A DNA stretch of 64,000 nucleotides. It comes from Eutrophobius brisbanensis (GTDB lineage Bacteria; Pseudomonadota; Gammaproteobacteria; Eutrophobiales; Eutrophobiaceae). Below are positions 7,855 through 17,500 of the stretch, piece by piece; the stretch's first letter is position 1; each line of letters opens with the position of its first letter. Made by a program: the position numbers and the translations under genes. The notes beneath the pieces were generated by a model. The model was not told the DNA's origin, did no database searches, and saw only the letters and a list, made by a program, of their open reading frames with translations. Where the stretch lies: positions 144,077-208,076 of the forward strand of contig JAYPQE010000002.1 of NCBI GenBank assembly GCA_038131795.1. The letters run 5' to 3'.

Positions 7855-8286
7855 GTGGCAAAAAAGATTGATACATATGTGAAGTTGCAAGTCCCTGCCG
7901 GCCAGGCAAACCCAAGTCCACCCGTCGGTCCTGCATTAGGCCAACATGGATTAAACATTATGGAATTTTGTAAGGCGTTTAACGCCCAGACTCAGGGTGT
8001 GGAACCAGGTCTGCCAGTACCCGTTGTAATCACTGTTTTCTCAGATAAAAGTTTTACTTTTACCATGAAGACAACGCCAGCGGCGCACTTGATAAAAAAA
8101 GCCGCAGGTGTTCCTAAAGGTAGTGGTACTCCAAATACTAAAAAGGTTGGCAAACTAAACCGTAGCCAGTTAGAAGAAATTGCAAAAGCTAAAGAACCTG
8201 ACCTCAGTGCGGCTGATCTTGACGCAGCTGTACGTACCATAGCCGGTACTGCAAGAAGTATGGGTATCGAGACGGAGGGGGTATAA
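7855..8286 (+). CDS. rplK: 50S ribosomal protein L11
   Basis: L11 binds 23S rRNA at the GTPase-associated centre and is needed for RelA activation. The 143-residue product has the proline-rich helix PAGQANPSPPVGPALGQHG (around residues 14-32, the thiostrepton region) and an RNA-binding C-terminal domain ending TARSMGIETEGV. The start is GTG after a strong AAAGGAG site. rplA follows after two bases. Confidence 0.98.
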   Translation: MAKKIDTYVKLQVPAGQANPSPPVGPALGQHGLNIMEFCKAFNAQTQGVEPGLPVPVVITVFSDKSFTFTMKTTPAAHLIKKAAGVPKGSGTPNTKKVGKLNRSQLEEIAKAKEPDLSAADLDAAVRTIAGTARSMGIETEGV

Positions 8287-8288
8287 CC

Positions 8289-8984
8289 ATGGCAAAACTT
8301 ACCAAAAGAATAAAATCCTTCCAGGATAAATTAGAGCCAGGAAAAATATATGATGTGAAGGAAGCACTTTCATTATTGAAAGACTGTGCAAAAACCAAGT
8401 TTGATGAATCAGTAGAAGTTGCTGTTAACCTGGGTATCGATGCAAAGAAATCAGATCAGGCAGTAAGGGGATCCACTGTACTTCCTAAGGGTACTGGAAA
8501 GTCCGTAAGAGTTGCCGTATTTGCTCAGGGCGATAATGCCAAAGATGCCGAAGCCAGTGGTGCCGAGCATGTAGGTATGGATGAACTTGCAGAGAAAATT
8601 CAGGGTGGATTTATGGATTTTGATGTCGTCATTGCAACTCCAGATGCCATGCCCTTAATAGGAAGGCTGGGTAAGGTTTTAGGTCCACGAGGCCTTATGC
8701 CTAATCCCAAAACCGGGACAGTAACCCAGGATATCAAGCAGGCAGTTGAAAATGCAAAGGCGGGTCAGGTCAGATATAAGACTGACAAAAATGGAATTAT
8801 TCATTGTGCAATCGGTAAAGTCTCTTTTGACGAGGCTGCACTATTGGACAATCTAAATGCACTAATTAGCGACCTTAACAAGGCAAAGCCAAGTGCGGCA
8901 AAGGGTATTTATCTGAAGAAGATAAGCCTTTCCACAACAATGGGGCCTGGGTTAACGATCGATCAAGCAACTTTAAGTAACTAA
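8289..8984 (+). CDS. rplA: 50S ribosomal protein L1
   Basis: L1 forms the mobile L1 stalk that guides deacylated tRNA out of the E site. In enterics it also represses the rplKA mRNA. The 231-residue protein carries the signature GLMPNPKTGTVT in domain II, and VNLGIDAKKSDQAVRG early on. It is 2 bp downstream of rplK, consistent with coupled translation. The rplA-rplJ gap that follows is a structured leader rather than a coding region. Confidence 0.98.
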   Translation: MAKLTKRIKSFQDKLEPGKIYDVKEALSLLKDCAKTKFDESVEVAVNLGIDAKKSDQAVRGSTVLPKGTGKSVRVAVFAQGDNAKDAEASGAEHVGMDELAEKIQGGFMDFDVVIATPDAMPLIGRLGKVLGPRGLMPNPKTGTVTQDIKQAVENAKAGQVRYKTDKNGIIHCAIGKVSFDEAALLDNLNALISDLNKAKPSAAKGIYLKKISLSTTMGPGLTIDQATLSN

Positions 8985-9029
8985 TTATTTTACGTTACAT
9001 CTTTACCAATGGTTCAGATGTATATATGG

Positions 9030-9256
9030 CTTTGGGTCGGTGAATGGATTATCACCGCTCGTCAAAGACCGCAGGTGCTGGCTTCAAGTCAGTTTAAGCA
9101 TATTGAATATGGCCTGCGCAGACGGTGTGCCCACCAGGCTTAGTCCTGAATGGTCACCGTGATTATTAACTTTGGTACAACGAATGGAACTGGAGATGAA
9201 ACAAAGAATTTTATTGTTTTTTCATTTGTACCATCACGGTAATGGAGGAACTCACT
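9030..9256 (+). promoter_or_regulatory. Ribosomal protein L10-type mRNA leader upstream of rplJ
   Basis: The non-coding spacer before rplJ folds like the autoregulatory L10(L12)4-binding leader. Visible stems are CTTTG (9030-9034) with CAAAG (9063-9067), enclosing CGGTGA (9038) with TCACCG (9052). The segment GGCCTGCGCAGACGGTG (about 9111-9127) resembles the conserved enteric leader core. A last hairpin pairs ACCGTGAT (9156-9163) with ATCACGGT (9233-9240), and inside it GGTACAA (9174) with TTGTACC (9226). It ends just before the GGAGG of rplJ, well placed to control its translation. The role is inferred from the family. Confidence 0.8.
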
Positions 9257-9784
9257 ATGAGTCTGACTCTTGAGCAAAAGAAGGCGATTGTAGAAGAAGT
9301 CGCTGAAATTGCTGCAAAGTCTCCATCTGCAATTGCTGCAGAATATATCGGGTTGAATGTTGCCGAAATCTCTGAGTTGAGGAAAAACGCTCGGGAAGCC
9401 GGTGTCTACCTGAAAGTGGTCCGAAATACCCTTGCAAAACGGGCGCTGGAAAATACCAGTTTTGACTGTATGCGTGAGGGTTTGGTTGGGCCGTTATTGC
9501 TGGCGTTCTCTAATGATGAACCCGGCTCTGCAGCAAAAATCATTCGGGACTTTAGAAAGGAAAACGAAAAACTAGTTGTAAAGCTGATTGCCAGTGAAGG
9601 AAATTTGCTTGATGTTTCAGATCTTGAACGTCTGGCCAAATTACCATCACTTGATGAAGCGAGATCTATGTTCCTGGGTATGCTTAAAGCACCCATGGGC
9701 AAACTGGTACGTGTCCTTGCTGAACCTGAAGCGAAATTTGCGAGACTATTGGCAGCAAAACGTGATCAGCAACAGGCAGCCTGA
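9257..9784 (+). CDS. rplJ: 50S ribosomal protein L10
   Basis: L10 anchors L7/L12 dimers to the ribosome and is the regulator of its own operon. The 175-residue protein begins MSLTLEQKKAIVEEVAEIA and ends in an alpha-helical region that binds L7/L12. An ATG five codons upstream is in frame, but the GGAGG motif lies between the two ATGs with ideal spacing for the start chosen here. Confidence 0.97.
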   Translation: MSLTLEQKKAIVEEVAEIAAKSPSAIAAEYIGLNVAEISELRKNAREAGVYLKVVRNTLAKRALENTSFDCMREGLVGPLLLAFSNDEPGSAAKIIRDFRKENEKLVVKLIASEGNLLDVSDLERLAKLPSLDEARSMFLGMLKAPMGKLVRVLAEPEAKFARLLAAKRDQQQAA

Positions 9785-9828
9785 TTCAGGCACACTAATC
9801 AATTATTGAAGTTAAGAGGAATAAAAAA

Positions 9829-10212
9829 ATGGCACTTTCTAGAGAAGAAATTAAAGAAGCATTAAGTCAGTTACCGGTACTTGAACTGGTTGAGTTAATT
9901 AATGAGCTGGAAGAAGAATGGGGTGTATCAGCAGCAGCCCCTGTTGCAGCGGTAGCAGCCGCTGGAGCACCGGGTGATGCAGCCGGAGGTGGCGAAGAGA
10001 AAACAGAATTTGACGTCATTCTCTCTGCTTTTGGTGATAATAAAGTTGGAGTCATTAAGGTCGTCAGGACTGTTACTGGTATGGGCCTGAAAGAAGCCAA
10101 GGATCTGGTGGAAGGCGCACCTTCTCCCATTAAGGAAGGCGCATCAAAAGAAGAAGCAGATAGCATCAAGAAGGATCTTGAAGAAGCTGGGGCTTCTGTT
10201 GAAATTAAGTAA
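9829..10212 (+). CDS. rplL: 50S ribosomal protein L7/L12
   Basis: L7/L12 is the multicopy stalk protein that recruits and activates translational GTPases. The 127-residue acidic protein has an N-terminal dimerisation helix (LSQLPVLELVELINELEEE), an Ala/Gly/Pro hinge around residues 37-57, and a globular C-terminal domain with NKVGVIKVVR and GLKEAKDLVEGAP. Preceded by AAGAGGA. Cotranscribed with rplJ. Confidence 0.98.
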   Translation: MALSREEIKEALSQLPVLELVELINELEEEWGVSAAAPVAAVAAAGAPGDAAGGGEEKTEFDVILSAFGDNKVGVIKVVRTVTGMGLKEAKDLVEGAPSPIKEGASKEEADSIKKDLEEAGASVEIK

Positions 10213-10239
10213 TCTGACTGATTATTTAAATAAAAATGT

Positions 10240-10270
10240 AAACCTGCTGGCACACTTTGCCAGCAGGTTT
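10240..10270 (+). promoter_or_regulatory. Perfect 13-bp hairpin between rplL and rpoB (attenuator or RNase III-type site)
   Basis: AAACCTGCTGGCA and TGCCAGCAGGTTT pair without mismatch around a five-base loop. No U tract follows (next bases GCGACC), so it does not look like a full intrinsic terminator. In enterics the same spacer holds a partial attenuator and an RNase III cleavage site that set the ratio of L7/L12 to RpoB. A similar role is inferred from position. Confidence 0.7.
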
Positions 10271-10315
10271 GCGACCATACGATTGACATATTCAATAGTT
10301 CTGTGAGGTTCATGA

Positions 10316-13300
10316 ATGGCCTATTCATATACTGAGAAAAAAAGAATCCGCAAGGATTTTGGTAAACGTGCCAGCGTACTGAATGTACCGTATTTACTGG
10401 CTACCCAAATTGATTCTTATAACACGTTTCTTCAACCTGATGTTGAACCTGAGCAGAGGCGTAATTTAGGATTGAATGCGGCATTTGCATCTGTATTCCC
10501 AATTGAAAGTTATTCAGGTAATGCAGTACTGGAATATGTAAGTTATAACCTGGGTAAACCAGGTTTTGACGTAAAAGAATGTCAGCTTCGAGGGCTTACC
10601 TATGCAGCCTCATTAAGAGTCAAAGTCAGGCTGATAATTTATGATAAAGATGCTGGTTTAAGCAATAAAGTGGTCAAAGACATCAAGGAACAGGATGTCT
10701 ACATGGGTGAGATGCCGTTAATGACGAATAACGGTACCTTTGTAATTAATGGGACTGAACGTGTCATTGTTTCACAGCTACATCGATCGCCTGGTGTATT
10801 TTTTGAACATGATAAGGGAAAAACTCACTCTTCGGGTAAATTGTTATATTCTGCTCGCGTCATCCCCTATCGTGGGTCATGGTTAGATTTCGAATTTGAT
10901 CCAAAAGATATGGTGAATTGCCGTATCGACCGCAGACGCAAAATTCCTGCGACTATATTACTCAGGGCATTAGGGTATTCTGCACAAGAAATTCTCGATA
11001 TCTTTTTTGAAACCAATCAGTTTACGATTTCAAAAAAAGGTGTGTTTCTGAAATTGATCCCGGAGCGTCTTAGAGGCGAAACAGTTGCATTTGATATAAA
11101 TACCAAAAAGGGCGAATTAATTGTCGAAGCAGATCGTAGGATCACTGCCAGGCACGTTCGACAAATGGAGTCAGCGAAATTAAAGCAACTGGAAGTACCA
11201 GTTGATTATTTAATCGGTAAAGTTTTGGCCAGAGATGTCATTAATAAAGAAACGGGTGAAATTATTGTCGAGGCCAATACAGAAATAGATGAAGATATGC
11301 TGGAAGTATTGGCAGAGCATGCCGATATTGAGATTGAAACGCTGTTTACCAATGATCTGGACAGGGGCCCTTATATATCAGATACCTTGAAGGTTGATAC
11401 TACGACAAATCAGCTTGAGGCACAGATTGAAATTTACAGAATGATGCGCCCAGGCGAGCCTCCGACAAAAGAAGCAGCTGAAAATCTCTTCAAGAATCTT
11501 TTCTTTAGTTCAGATAGATATGATCTGTCTGCCGTTGGCAGAATGAAATTTAACCGTCGAGTTGGAAGGCAGGAAGAAACCGGTGTGGGTGTGCTGTACG
11601 ACGGAAAATTTTTCAGTGAAAGAACTGATGATGTATCGAAAGAAATGTGGAAAGAGCTGGGTGACAGTTCTGATGTGATCGATGTCATGAGAACCCTGGT
11701 GGATATCAGAAACGGTAAGGGGACGGTTGATGATATTGACCACCTTGGTAACCGACGAGTCAGAAGTGTTGGTGAAATGGCAGAGAACCAGTTCAGAGTT
11801 GGCCTGGTCAGGGTAGAACGTGCGGTGAAAGAACGTTTAGGTCTGGCAGAGTCAGAAGGTCTGATGCCACAGGAAATTATAAATGCAAAACCTGTCTCAG
11901 CTGTGATCAGGGAATTTTTTGGTTCCAGCCAGTTGTCGCAATTCATGGATCAGAATAATCCGTTATCAGAGGTGACACACAAACGCAGGATTTCTGCACT
12001 TGGTCCAGGTGGTCTTACCAGAGAGCGAGCAGGATTTGAGGTTCGTGATGTACATCCCACTCATTATGGTCGTGTGTGTCCTATTGAGACGCCCGAAGGT
12101 CCAAATATTGGCCTGATTAATTCCCTGGCAGTTTATGCACGGACCAATGAATACGGTTTTCTGGAAACGCCATATCGTAAAGTTGTTAATGGCAAGGTAA
12201 CTGAACAGATTGATTACCTGTCTGCAATCGAAGAAGGCGGGTTTATGATTGCCCAGGCAAACTCGACTCTCAATGAGAAGGGTGAATTGGTGGACGAGCT
12301 GATTTCATCACGATTTCAGAATGAATTTACCATGTCGACGCCTGAAAGGATTGATTATATGGACGTCTCTCCAAGACAGATTGTATCAGTTGCGGCTTCA
12401 CTGATTCCATTTCTGGAGCATGACGATGCCAACCGGGCATTAATGGGATCGAACATGCAGCGTCAGGCAGTTCCAGTGTTACAGGCAGAGAAGCCTGTTG
12501 TAGGTACCGGTATTGAAAGGACGGTAGCTATTGATTCCGGTGTAACAGTTATCGCTGATCGAGGCGGGGTGGTTGATTCCGTAGACGCAGGCAGAATTGT
12601 CATAAGGGTGAATGATAATGAGGTTGCTGCCGGCGATGCTGGTGTCGATATTTATAACCTTACCAAGTATACGCGCTCCAATCAGAATACCTGTATCAAT
12701 CAGAAACCTCTGGTTAGAACTGGTGACACCGTATCCAAAGGAGATGTTCTTGCAGATGGTCCATCAACTGACTTGGGCGAGCTCGCCCTTGGGCAGAATC
12801 TGATGGTGGCATTTATGCCATGGAATGGATATAACTTCGAAGATTCAATCTTAATCTCAGAACGCCTGGTTCAGGAAGACCGGTTTACGTCGATACATAT
12901 AGAAGAGCTTACCTGTGTTGCCCGTGATACCAAGCTTGGCCCCGAAGAAATTTCTGCAGATATCCCGAATGTCAGTGAAAATGCGCTGAATAAGCTGGAT
13001 GAGTCAGGTGTGGTTTATATTGGTGCTGAAGTTAATCCTGGCGATATCCTGGTGGGTAAGGTAACGCCAAAGGGTGAAACTCAGTTAACTCCTGAAGAGA
13101 AATTACTCAGGGCAATATTCGGTGAAAAGGCATCCGATGTAAAAGACACTTCACTTCGTGTTCCTTCAGGTATGAATGGAACAGTAATTGATGTACAGGT
13201 CTTCATTCGTGATGGCGTTGAAAAAGATGCCAGGGCACTGGAGATTGAGGAAGCCGAATTAAACCAGGTCAGGAAAGACCTTAATGACCAGCTTAGAATT

Positions 13301-14461
13301 ATGGAGGATGGCGTCTTTCAGCGTATGGAAAAATACCTGATAGGTAAAATAGCCAATAGCGGACCAGGAGATCTGGAAAAAGGCAGTAAGGTGACAAAAC
13401 AGTATCTTGCAGATATTCCAAGGGAAAAATGGTTTGATATTAGCCTGCATAATGAAGAAGCAAATCAGGTACTTGAACGTACCTCATCACAGTTACAAAA
13501 GCTTAAACAAGATTTTGATGAGAGGTTTGAAGAAAAACGTACCAAGCTGACTTCCGGTGATGACCTTGCACCAGGCGTATTAAAGATGGTCAAGGTATAT
13601 CTGGCTGTTAAACGTCGCATTCAGCCGGGTGATAAGATTGCAGGTCGTCATGGAAATAAAGGCGTCATTTCAACGATTGTACCGGTAGAAGACATGCCGC
13701 ATCAGGAAGACGGTACCCCCGTGGACGTGGTCCTCAGTCCCCTGGGTGTGCCTTCCCGTATGAACGTAGGTCAGGTCCTTGAAACCCATCTGGGTTGGGC
13801 CGCCAAAGGTCTTGGACAGAAAATTGGCAAGATGCTTGCTGCACAGGCGGCGATAGTGGATATCCGTAAATTCCTGGATGAAATATACAATAAAAGCGGT
13901 AAACAGGAAGATATCGACTCACTGTCTGACAACGAAGTATTGGAGCTTGCCAGAAACCTTACCAGGGGTGTGCCAATGGCAACCCCGGTATTTGACGGTG
14001 CCAGTGAAGAAGAGATTAAACGCATGTTGGAACTTGCGGATCTCCCGCGCAGTGGTCAGACCAAACTGATTGATGGACGAACTGGCGATGCCTTTGACAG
14101 GGAAATCACCATTGGTTACATGTACATGCTGAAGTTGAACCATCTGATTGATGACAAGATGCATGCCAGATCTACCGGACCTTATAGTTTGGTGACTCAG
14201 CAGCCATTGGGAGGTAAAGCCCAGTTTGGTGGTCAACGATTTGGTGAGATGGAAGTTTGGGCACTGGAAGCATATGGTGCAGCATATACACTTCAGGAAA
14301 TGCTTACGGTCAAATCAGATGACGTTAACGGCAGGACCAAGATGTATAAAAATATAGTTGATGGTAACCATCATATGGAAGCCGGAATGCCTGAGTCATT
14401 TAATGTGCTACTTAAGGAAATCAGGTCCCTGTGTATCGACATTGAGTTGGAACAGGACTAA
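10316..14461 (+). CDS. rpoB: DNA-directed RNA polymerase subunit beta
   Basis: The beta subunit forms one pincer of RNA polymerase and part of the active centre. The 1381-residue product is slightly longer than the enteric protein. The rifampicin pocket reads SSQLSQFMDQNNPLSEVTHK with the usual susceptible-type residues. Other landmarks are TPEGPNIGLINSLA-like PIETPEGPNIGLI, NGYNFEDSILISE and GRHGNKGVIS. Start ATG follows GTGAGG; an overlapping out-of-frame ATG lies four bases earlier. Expressed with rplJL upstream and rpoC 39 bp downstream. Confidence 0.99.
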   Translation: MAYSYTEKKRIRKDFGKRASVLNVPYLLATQIDSYNTFLQPDVEPEQRRNLGLNAAFASVFPIESYSGNAVLEYVSYNLGKPGFDVKECQLRGLTYAASLRVKVRLIIYDKDAGLSNKVVKDIKEQDVYMGEMPLMTNNGTFVINGTERVIVSQLHRSPGVFFEHDKGKTHSSGKLLYSARVIPYRGSWLDFEFDPKDMVNCRIDRRRKIPATILLRALGYSAQEILDIFFETNQFTISKKGVFLKLIPERLRGETVAFDINTKKGELIVEADRRITARHVRQMESAKLKQLEVPVDYLIGKVLARDVINKETGEIIVEANTEIDEDMLEVLAEHADIEIETLFTNDLDRGPYISDTLKVDTTTNQLEAQIEIYRMMRPGEPPTKEAAENLFKNLFFSSDRYDLSAVGRMKFNRRVGRQEETGVGVLYDGKFFSERTDDVSKEMWKELGDSSDVIDVMRTLVDIRNGKGTVDDIDHLGNRRVRSVGEMAENQFRVGLVRVERAVKERLGLAESEGLMPQEIINAKPVSAVIREFFGSSQLSQFMDQNNPLSEVTHKRRISALGPGGLTRERAGFEVRDVHPTHYGRVCPIETPEGPNIGLINSLAVYARTNEYGFLETPYRKVVNGKVTEQIDYLSAIEEGGFMIAQANSTLNEKGELVDELISSRFQNEFTMSTPERIDYMDVSPRQIVSVAASLIPFLEHDDANRALMGSNMQRQAVPVLQAEKPVVGTGIERTVAIDSGVTVIADRGGVVDSVDAGRIVIRVNDNEVAAGDAGVDIYNLTKYTRSNQNTCINQKPLVRTGDTVSKGDVLADGPSTDLGELALGQNLMVAFMPWNGYNFEDSILISERLVQEDRFTSIHIEELTCVARDTKLGPEEISADIPNVSENALNKLDESGVVYIGAEVNPGDILVGKVTPKGETQLTPEEKLLRAIFGEKASDVKDTSLRVPSGMNGTVIDVQVFIRDGVEKDARALEIEEAELNQVRKDLNDQLRIMEDGVFQRMEKYLIGKIANSGPGDLEKGSKVTKQYLADIPREKWFDISLHNEEANQVLERTSSQLQKLKQDFDERFEEKRTKLTSGDDLAPGVLKMVKVYLAVKRRIQPGDKIAGRHGNKGVISTIVPVEDMPHQEDGTPVDVVLSPLGVPSRMNVGQVLETHLGWAAKGLGQKIGKMLAAQAAIVDIRKFLDEIYNKSGKQEDIDSLSDNEVLELARNLTRGVPMATPVFDGASEEEIKRMLELADLPRSGQTKLIDGRTGDAFDREITIGYMYMLKLNHLIDDKMHARSTGPYSLVTQQPLGGKAQFGGQRFGEMEVWALEAYGAAYTLQEMLTVKSDDVNGRTKMYKNIVDGNHHMEAGMPESFNVLLKEIRSLCIDIELEQD

Positions 14462-14500
14462 ATCGTATTTAACTAAATCCCTACGTGGAGGCGGAGAACT

Positions 14501-17500
14501 TTGAAAGACTTATTAAAGCTTCTTAAGCAACAAGGTCAAACGGAAGAATTTGACAATATAGCCATTGGCTTGGCATCACCGGAGAAGATCCGTTCCTGGT
14601 CATATGGTGAAGTCAAAAAACCTGAGACAATCAACTACCGAACATTCAAGCCGGAAAGAGACGGTTTATTTTGTGCGAAGATCTTCGGTCCGGTTAAGGA
14701 TTATGAATGTCTTTGTGGTAAATATAAAAGGTTAAAACATCGGGGTGTGGTTTGTGAAAAGTGCGGTGTAGAAGTCACTCTATCAAAGGTTAGGCGTGAC
14801 AGGATGGGGCACATCGAGCTTGCCAGTCCCGTTGCACATATCTGGTATCTAAAATCTCTGCCATCCAGAATGGGATTGTTACTGGACATGACATTGCGGC
14901 AAATTGAACGGGTACTTTATTTTGAAGCTTACGTAGTTATTGAGCCCGGCATGACCCAACTGGAGAGAGGCCAGCTACTGACAGAGGAAAGTTACCTGGA
15001 AGCAATTGAGCAATATGGTGATGAATTTGATGCCAAAATGGGTGCTGAAGCTGTTCATGAATTACTAAAGTCCATTGAGATTAATAATGAGATAGCAAAT
15101 CTGCGAGGTGAAATCCCGGAAACAAAGTCAGAAACCAAGTTAAGAAAGATTTCCAAGCGTCTTAAGTTACTTGAAGCCTTTGATAAGTCGGGAAATAAAC
15201 CTGAATGGATGGTGCTTGAGGTTTTACCTGTCTTGCCGCCTGAATTACGCCCTCTGGTACCATTAGATGGTGGTCGATTTGCGACTTCAGATCTGAATGA
15301 TCTATATCGTCGAGTGATCAACCGAAACAATCGGTTAAAACGGCTGCTTGATCTGAATGCGCCAGATATCATTGTAAGAAATGAAAAACGAATGTTGCAG
15401 GAGTCTGTAGACGCGTTATTGGACAATGGTCGAAGAGGTAGGGCCATCACAGGAACGAATAAGCTTCCGCTCAAGTCGCTTGCTGACATGATTAAGGGCA
15501 AGCAGGGACGTTTTCGTCAGAACCTTCTCGGTAAACGTGTGGATTATTCAGGCCGTTCAGTGATTGTGGTAGGGCCAACACTGAAACTTCATCAATGTGG
15601 ACTACCCAAGAAAATGGCTTTGGAATTATTCAAACCATTTATCTTCAGCAAATTGGAACGCCGAGGCTTGGCCACAACTATCAAAGCAGCAAAAAAACTT
15701 GTAGAAAGAGAAGGCCCAGAGGTATGGGACGTACTGGATGAGGTCATCCGGGAGCATCCGGTAATGTTGAACAGAGCGCCGACCCTACATAGGTTGGGTA
15801 TCCAGGCTTTTGAACCTATATTGATTGAGGGTAAAGCAATCCAACTCCACCCTCTCGTATGTACTGCATTTAATGCTGACTTTGATGGTGACCAAATGGC
15901 AGTGCATGTGCCCCTGTCAATAGAGGCTCAGCTAGAGGCCAGGACATTGATGATGTCTACCAACAATGTCCTGTCGCCAGCAAACGGGGAGCCAATTATT
16001 GTACCCACCCAGGACGTGGTATTGGGTATTTACTATATGACCAGGGAATCTGCCTCAGCAAAGGGTACGGGTATGAATTTTGCTGATATAGATGAGGCAC
16101 ACCGCGCTTATGAAAATGGCTGTGTTGATCTGCATGCCAAGGTAACTGTGCGTATCAATATCACTGAAACTGATGAAGAAGGTGTGGAGAAGGTTGTCCT
16201 CAAGCGTATGGATACGACAGTCGGACGGGCCTTGCTATCTCGAATCTTACCCAAGGGAATAGGGTTTGAGAGTATCAATCAAACGATGACCAAAAAGGCA
16301 ATCTCCAAACTGATAAACGTTTGTTACCGGACGCAGGGCTTGAAGACCACAGTTATTTTCTGTGACAAGCTTATGTACACTGGGTTTTATTATTCCAGCA
16401 GGGCAGGTGTTTCCTTCGGTATTAATGATATGGAAATCCCCGAAGAGAAAAGTGACATCATCTCTAAAGCTGAAGAAGAAGTTAAACAGTTTGAATCACA
16501 ATACACCTCAGGTCTGATAACTGACGGGGAACGATACAATAAAGTTGTCGATATCTGGTCACATACCAATGATCAGGTAGCCAAGGCCATGATGGACAGA
16601 CTGGGCACGGATGAGGTTGTAGACAGTAAAGGTAATACTGTAAAGCAGGCATCTTCGAATTCAATTTTCATGATGGCCGATTCAGGTGCAAGGGGGTCAG
16701 CCGCACAGATCAGGCAGTTGGCAGGAATGCGTGGATTAATGGCAAAGCCTGATGGTTCTATTATTGAGACGCCAATTACTGCTAATTTCAGAGAGGGCCT
16801 GGACGTTCTTCAGTACTTCATTTCCACTCATGGTGCACGTAAAGGTCTTGCAGATACCGCATTGAAAACAGCAAACTCAGGTTATCTAACCAGACGGTTG
16901 GTGGATGTTGCTCAGGATCTGGTGGTGACTGAGGTAGATTGTGGAACGACTTCAGGAATGACCGTTTCATCTATTATTGAAGGTGGAGACGTTGTAGAGC
17001 CACTCACAGAGCGGGTACTGGGTAGAGTCAGCGCAGTAGATATTGTTAAACCAGGTACCGAAGAAGTGATTGTTCCAGCTAACACCCTGCTTGATGAAAC
17101 ATTAGTGCAAACTATAGATGCTGCAGGTATTGATACTATAGAAGTTCGCTCAGCAATTACCTGTGATACCCGGTATGGGGTTTGTTCACGATGTTATGGT
17201 AGAGATCTTGGCAGAGGCCATATCGCCAATATTGGTGAATCCGTTGGTGTTGTGGCCGCCCAATCAATTGGTGAGCCGGGGACCCAGCTAACCATGCGTA
17301 CCTTCCATATTGGTGGAGCGGCATCGCGGTCTGTGGCAGTCAGTAGTATTGAAGTAAAATATGGTGGCACCATTAAGCTTCACAACGTCAAATTGCTCAA
17401 ACAGGAGTCTGGCAATCAGGTCGTAGTTTCCCGATCTGGTGAAGTTGCACTTCTTGATGAAGTAGGACGTGAAAGGGAACGCTATAAAATTCCTTATGGT

